From assembly GCA_011033025.1 (NCBI GenBank), contig WFMF01000520.1:52945-116944 (forward strand): a DNA stretch of 64,000 nucleotides, in the 5' to 3' direction. Position 1 is the first letter of the stretch. Each line of letters begins with the position of its first letter. This DNA is from Beroe forskalii. Its lineage: Eukaryota > Ctenophora > Nuda > Beroida > Beroidae. Shown piece after piece: positions 60,807 through 64,000 of this stretch. The notes below the pieces were generated by a model, which was not told the DNA's origin, did not search any database, and was given only the letters and a program-made list of their open reading frames with translations. The translations under genes and the position numbers were made by a program.

Positions 60807-61515
60807 TATTTTAGATAAGTCCGGAATCTTGAAATGTTCTCTCCCTTTGGTGCATACTGCAATAGTTCGTTTGGTCTTCTTCAGAAAACTGTGCGATGTA
60901 CATGATTTAAATTTAAAGATTTCAATTTATAGAATGATTATGATTCTTCAGCACCAATTGATTTGCAAATTAGATTCAAAAATTGAAATATCTAGAAGTA
61001 TTTTTTTCATGTTTGTTACTTTTCTAACTTCTAGCTGGGAATTCCAATTATCAGGAAAATATGACATTGTTTTGAATCAATATATAAAATCAATATAAAT
61101 CAATATAAAATCAATATAAAATGATCATAACAAATCCTTCGCTGCGTAGCATTTTTGTGTTTCATTGTGTAAATATGAAAACAATTAAAAGTCATGAAAT
61201 TCGTAACCGTCCGTATAATTGTTTTCCTGTGGAGTGTGGGGGTGCCACTTTCCGTTAACTTTCACCTCCTTAGGGTTTTAGTGTTTGCGTGGCGTAAAGA
61301 CTTACAGATCACATGTCTGTACGCCGCACAAACTTACGCCGCGCACACAAAAGACGCGCACACTTCTTAACTCCCACCTTCCTAGGGTGGTACCAGTGTG
61401 AGGTTCAGACTGTACGATAAGAGTGTGGCTGTAGTTAACTCCCACTTGTCAGCTCACTTGGACCAAGTTCTTATCAGAGACGAGGAGTACTGGAACATCA
61501 TGACAGAACAGGATT
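56439..61515 (+). CDS. Inositol polyphosphate 5-phosphatase, four exons, partial
   Basis: Exons 56439-56511, 56694-56769, 57181-57306 and 61386 to about 61515 join in frame with GT/AG sites. In order they encode PEEDITPLLGLFDDPDVISV, GFEELGDTSSWENEVDKIL, VKLITLSIMQQCVYAKKEHL with PHISHVETEYTKTGFAGTYG, and NK-GGTSVRFRLYDKSVAVVNSH with LSAHLD. This is the order of the catalytic domain of 5-phosphatases (PDIYVIGLQE, LLVFAKYQHLP, TGLFGYWGNKGGV, NCHLPAH). It is closest to the INPP5K/INPP5J and OCRL groups, which remove the 5-phosphate from inositol lipids. The first block (WNVNG) and the later WFGDLNFR and SDH blocks are not in the window. The 4.1-kb third intron contains ECHDC3 and a LINE copy. 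The donor of the last exon (GTTGAA) is weak. Confidence 0.82.
57454..58697 (+). CDS. ECHDC3: ECHDC3, enoyl-CoA hydratase domain protein
   Basis: Two exons, 57454-57746 and 58046-58697, give about 314 codons (human 303). The ATG in GCCATGG context begins MVMFRKILQHLSPSRCCHH, a basic, hydroxylated start like a mitochondrial presequence. A Thr/Ala-rich linker with repeats of ATLATKATLATNQ follows. The crotonase fold follows with GVSYITLNNPAKRNILSLEM, GPVFSSGHDL (oxyanion-hole segment), ASVDGLATAAGCRLVAACHI and FATPGVNIGLFCSTAGVQVG, ending near FLNKRDPSW. These align with human ECHDC3 (GPVFSSGHDLKEL, NGLATAAGCQLVASCDIAVA, FATPGVNVGLFCSTPGV). Its substrate is not established; in mammals it is linked to insulin sensitivity. 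It lies entirely within an intron of the 5-phosphatase on the same strand. The acceptor at 58045 restores the frame (GA-A). Confidence 0.92.
58726..59299 (+). repeat. 574-bp direct repeat, left copy
   Basis: It begins 28 bp after the ECHDC3 stop, so it contains that gene's 3' flank. It matches 60803-61376 base for base except for about three substitutions near its left end. It ends CTTAACTCCCA, immediately before the LINE-like insert. Confidence 0.92.
59430..60428 (+). CDS. LINE ORF1-like protein (RRM-type, CR1/L2-like)
   Basis: The ORF from ATG 59430 has 332 codons. A helical, charged N-terminal half (coiled-coil-like around residues 20-120, with MQTQEERREENVENV) is followed by DRCVVVFGLPEEDGDEDVVN, YSCHRIGK, RPVRVCFSDR and KKVFISPDRTPAEREERRKL. 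The VVFGLPE / CHRIGK / PVRV / SPDRTPAER signature is the RRM-like region of ORF1 proteins from CR1- and L2-type LINEs. These proteins bind RNA and act as chaperones in the retrotransposition particle. The frame is open further upstream into the duplicated flank, but that part cannot belong to the element. There are no internal stops, so the copy is young. A domesticated retrocopy is an alternative. Confidence 0.8.
   Translation: MSNTSKPEFNLSDLYRVEDDMDSVVKSVMELGGCDSMSDLDRSLLKHANKGAIVHVVSELIRVIDRSNKLLKSAACTINALQCDQIASQKRMMQTQEERREENVENVIAGRASLKSYSEVVKKGLPTNSSSTQQKQKDSGYSAAKEDERDRCVVVFGLPEEDGDEDVVNNVGTLLNEAVSPRSFDRKSYSCHRIGKQRSDVARPVRVCFSDRVSANTVLCSKGNLKTSERFKKVFISPDRTPAEREERRKLVLALKDKINTEPHLFHYLKAGKVGSREHSPRHKAHEQLDDSQSDVSLGYVPTSQDLSLLVELQQTFDNFERSIDLRLKKCS
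60527..60770 (+). repeat. 33-bp tandem repeat in the LINE 3' end
   Basis: About seven units of ATTGACATTGTTAATT(GAC/AAT) plus ATTTTATTGATCAC precede the poly(A). Units alternate GACATT and AATATT. Because 33 is a multiple of three, all frames stay open, giving a false ORF on both strands. Confidence 0.9.
60803..61376 (+). repeat. 574-bp direct repeat, right copy
   Basis: It begins at the end of the poly(A) run (ATATTATTT) and stops 9 bp before the splice acceptor of the fourth 5-phosphatase exon at 61386. Its length is identical to 58726-59299. Confidence 0.92.
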
Positions 61516-62521
61516 GTTGAAGCAGTGCTTTGTTAATGTATCAGAACAGGTGAGGTGTTAACTTGCTTTAGTAGAACAGTCAACATGTAGTCGTGGTGTT
61601 AGAAGTCGTGTGATTCACTGCAACTTTACAAACTTCTGATGTAGTTGCGTGTACAATGTGCACACTACATGCATTGCACACACTGTGCAATGTGCGCACT
61701 GTGCAATCTGCATTGTGCACATTGTGCTTTGTGCAATGTGCACAGTTGCACACCTTTCATCGTGCACTCTGCCGCACTCTGTGCACTTTTTAATGTGCAC
61801 TCTGTGCTGCATTGTTCTCAGGCTATATAACTATTCACACTAATAGGTATGTTAACATGTTAAGGTGTAACATCCTTATTGTTAACCATTGTCACTCTAC
61901 TATCAGGGCACAGTGGGTAGTACATGCAAATAACGAGCTGTAATTTGTTACATTCTCAAAAGGTTATTGTTCGTAACATAGGAGACGTAAAGTCATTAGC
62001 TTCTTCTGCCATGTCTATTGTACTGCACTGTATTGGTTGTTCAGTAGCCATTCTTCAGTAAGGCAGGGCTGTGGCACTTTGGAAATTATCATTTCTTTTG
62101 TGATACGCCTCTGATATAGCAATACTCCCAATGAATATCCTAATTACTGATACTGTTAAATACAATGCACAGTATATGTTTAGTATGTGTGTATAGGTAT
62201 GTAACATGTCTCATGTTATTTACTGTGCTGTATCCAGTACACATGCGTCATGGTAAGTATTTACCACTTCATGGGGCGCATAGTCACGTTAAAAGGATGT
62301 AACGTTCCTTAGTACACTAAAGAACTGCAACACTTTATAAGTGCGATTTTGATAAACTCGTACTAATAAATTGTGTTCTGATTAAAATTGTCTCCTCATA
62401 ATGTTTTGTTCAATTAAAAACTCGCACTTATAAAGTGTGTACATCTTGAAGTATACACCAATTACGTGGTGCAGAATAATATCCACAGAGTAATATCCCT
62501 CTAGAAGTAGGCCATAATGTA
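61516..62521. other. Intron or intergenic DNA right of the 5-phosphatase exon
   Basis: The expected catalytic exons (WFGDLNFR-like) were not found. It holds a TGTGCA-rich stretch (separate entry) and AT-rich DNA otherwise. AACTCGCACTTATAAAGTGT near 62418 and ACACTTTATAAGTGCG near 62330 form an inverted pair. Confidence 0.4.
61640..61800. repeat. TGTGCA/TGCACA-rich low-complexity stretch
   Basis: Interspersed GTGCACATTG, GTGCAATGTG and TGCACAC words form many overlapping short palindromes. It is open on both strands but resembles no protein. Confidence 0.75.
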
Positions 62522-62700
62522 TTCTATAGTCAAATCCTTAGGTATGCTAACATTTGTACTGAATTTGAAACTTTCCTTTTCAATCTTAAAAAAGTTTTCC
62601 AAAAACTGATTGAAAGAGGATATAGTAACTCCAATCTTGTTGAAATTATTAAACGTTGCCTTAATAAGAATAGGCCGGAGAACCCACCACTTTACGTCAG
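62522..62700 (+). pseudogene. PLE reverse transcriptase C-terminal relic
   Basis: One frame reads FYSQILRYANICTEFETFLF, then KKVFQKLIERGYSNSNLVEI and IKRCLNKNRP. The pattern SQ-(I/L)-LR-(Y/L)-x-(R/N)-(I/V)-C...F......L...GY is the thumb region that follows the palm in PLE-type RTs. The ORF at 32.3-34.5 kb has [13 protein letters not shown] at the same place. Only about 60 codons remain; the frame then runs straight into the GC-rich minisatellite. It is a different, more canonical PLE than the ORF at 32.3 kb. Confidence 0.55.
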
Positions 62701-63105
62701 CCTGCATCCTCCGGAGGGCCCCATTCCCCGGAGGGCCCATTCTCCGGAGGGCCCCATTCTCCGGAGGGCCCATTCTCCGGAGGGCCCCATTCTCCGGAGG
62801 GCCCATTCTCCGGAGGGTCCATTCTCTGGAGGGCCCATTCTCCGGAGGGCCCCATTCTCCGGAGGGCCCCATTCCCCGGAGGGCCCATTCTCCGGAGGGC
62901 CCCATTCCCCGGAGGGCCCATTCTCCGGAGGGCCCCATTCTCCGGAGGGCCCATTCTCCGGAGGGCCCCATTCTCCGGAGGGCCCATTCTCCGGAGGGCT
63001 CCATTCTCCGGAGGGCCCATTCTCCGGAGGGCCCCATTCTCCGGAGGGCCCATTCTCCGGAGGGCCCATTCTCCGGAGGTTCCCATTCTCCGGAGGGTCC
63101 TTATT
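62701..63105. repeat. 16/17-bp GC-rich minisatellite, first block
   Basis: About 24 units of CCGGAGGGCCCATTCT and CCGGAGGGCCCCATTCT are present. The two unit lengths alternate and differ by one C. Long open frames on both strands (repeats of GPPENGPSGEW) arise from the repeat and are not genes. Confidence 0.93.
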
Positions 63106-63319
63106 TACGGACCATTTACTTTTACACACTTTTTATTTTTATACTTACTTTTACTTACTTTCTTCCAGTGACACCAAACGGAAGTGAGACTATTGCACTG
63201 TGCAGCCACTTATAAAGGTTTCTGCTTACACCACTTTAGAGGTGTATTCACTACGTCACTGTCAAAATCCTACGTGTCGTTGACACCACTTTAGAATTAC
63301 TGTCTCACATACCAATGTG

Positions 63320-64000
63320 TCACTTTTCCGAGGGCCCCATTCTCCGGAGGGCCCATTCTCTGGAGGGCCCATTCTCCGGAGGGAGGACCCATCCGGAGGG
63401 CACATTCTCCGGAGGGCCATTCTCCGGAGGGGCCATTCTCGAGGCCCCATTCTCCGGAGGCCCATTCTCCGAGGGCCCATTCTCCTGGAGGGCACCATTT
63501 TCCGGAGGGCCCATTCGGGAGGGCCCATTCTCCGGAGGGCCCCATTCTCCGGAGGGACCATTCTGGAGGGCCCATTCCTCCGGAGGGCTTATTCTCCTGG
63601 AGCCCGCCTCCGAGGGCCCATTCTCCTGAGGGCCCCATTCTGGGAGGGCCCATTCTCCGAGGCCTATCCTTGGAGGGGCCCATTCTCTGAGGGCCCCATT
63701 CTCCGAGGATCCCTATTCTGAGGGCCCTAAATGGAGGGTCCTTATTTACGGACCATTTTTTAATTTTTTATTATACTTTTTCTCCGGAGGGCCCATTCCA
63801 GTGACACCAAACGGAAGTGAGACTATTGCACTGTGCAGCCACCTTATAAAGGTTTCGTTGGGCCCATTTTCCGGAGCCTGCATTCCATGTCACTGAGGAT
63901 CCATTCTCCGGACACCACTTTTAGAAATTACTGTCTCACATACCAATGTGTCACTTTTCCGAAGGGCCCATTCTCCGGAGGGCCCCATTCTCCGAGGGCC
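63320..64000. repeat. GC-rich minisatellite, second, degraded block
   Basis: The same unit as the first block but with many single-base losses. It is followed by copies of the first block's flanks (GGGTCCTTATTTACGGACCA, ACACCAAACGGAAGTGAGAC, CATACCAATGTGTCACTTTT). The whole unit of about 630 bp is therefore duplicated, and the array continues past the window end. Confidence 0.88.

Noticed and set aside
60425..60818. INILLITLTLL repeat frame, like a membrane protein
   Set aside because: It is a translation of the 33-bp repeats at the LINE 3' end and runs into the poly(A).
62610..63215. Pro/Gly-rich frames (GPPENGPSGEW type), resembling a repetitive structural protein
   Set aside because: They are open in several frames on both strands because of the GC-rich unit, with no start context, signal peptide or unique sequence.

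Overview
The window is nuclear DNA of an animal, most likely a repeat-rich, AT-rich marine invertebrate. The evidence is spliced genes with GT/AG junctions and short exons, a type II tRNA-Ser with internal Pol III boxes, and metazoan gene families: TMEM216, TMEM203, casein kinase 2 alpha, SCFD1/Sly1, an ERM-type FERM protein, an inositol polyphosphate 5-phosphatase and ECHDC3. It also carries Penelope-like elements (PLEs) and a LINE ORF1. The phylum cannot be fixed from this sequence; an early-branching lineage such as a cnidarian is a guess.

Layout. From 1 to 22.3 kb the host genes are all on the minus strand: the first exon of a DIP2-like gene (1-207), TMEM216 (3821-5194), TMEM203 (9302-9820), an intronless CK2 alpha (11167-12132) and a seven-exon SCFD1 (17727-22265). 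A plus-strand tRNA-Ser(UGA) lies at 13.2 kb. Between them are a pair of MITEs, an inverted-repeat element with telomere-like repeats, a head-to-head pair of truncated PLE endonuclease ends (6.8-8.7 kb), a possible DNA transposon (14.2-15.0 kb) and a cluster of CRE palindromes (15.6-15.8 kb).

From 22.3 to 40 kb there is a GC-rich repeat patch, a 2.5-kb foldback element (A), and two exons of an ERM-family gene. The intron of that gene holds a PLE-type reverse transcriptase ORF of about 750 codons. That ORF is one of three related elements that share a 5' hairpin and a 3' pairing pattern compatible with a pseudoknot. From 40.25 to 47.9 kb lies a 29-bp satellite of about 260 units. It ends exactly at a second foldback element (B), followed by a half copy (C) and a third full copy (D). 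These foldback elements have GTCAGGTC termini flanked by TA, about 172-bp satellite monomers pointing inward from both ends, and a conserved core.

From 56.4 to 61.5 kb, four exons of an inositol polyphosphate 5-phosphatase run on the plus strand. ECHDC3 (two exons, same strand) sits inside one of its introns, and downstream of ECHDC3 in that intron is a poly(A)-tailed LINE copy carrying only ORF1, flanked by 574-bp direct repeats. The last 1.5 kb is a CCGGAGGGCCC minisatellite that starts right after a relic of a PLE reverse transcriptase.

The host genes are housekeeping genes for cilia, ER-Golgi traffic, signalling, lipid metabolism and calcium handling. I see no sign that they form one pathway. 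The unusual biology is in the mobile and satellite DNA. All exon models come from reading splice sites and conserved protein motifs by eye.
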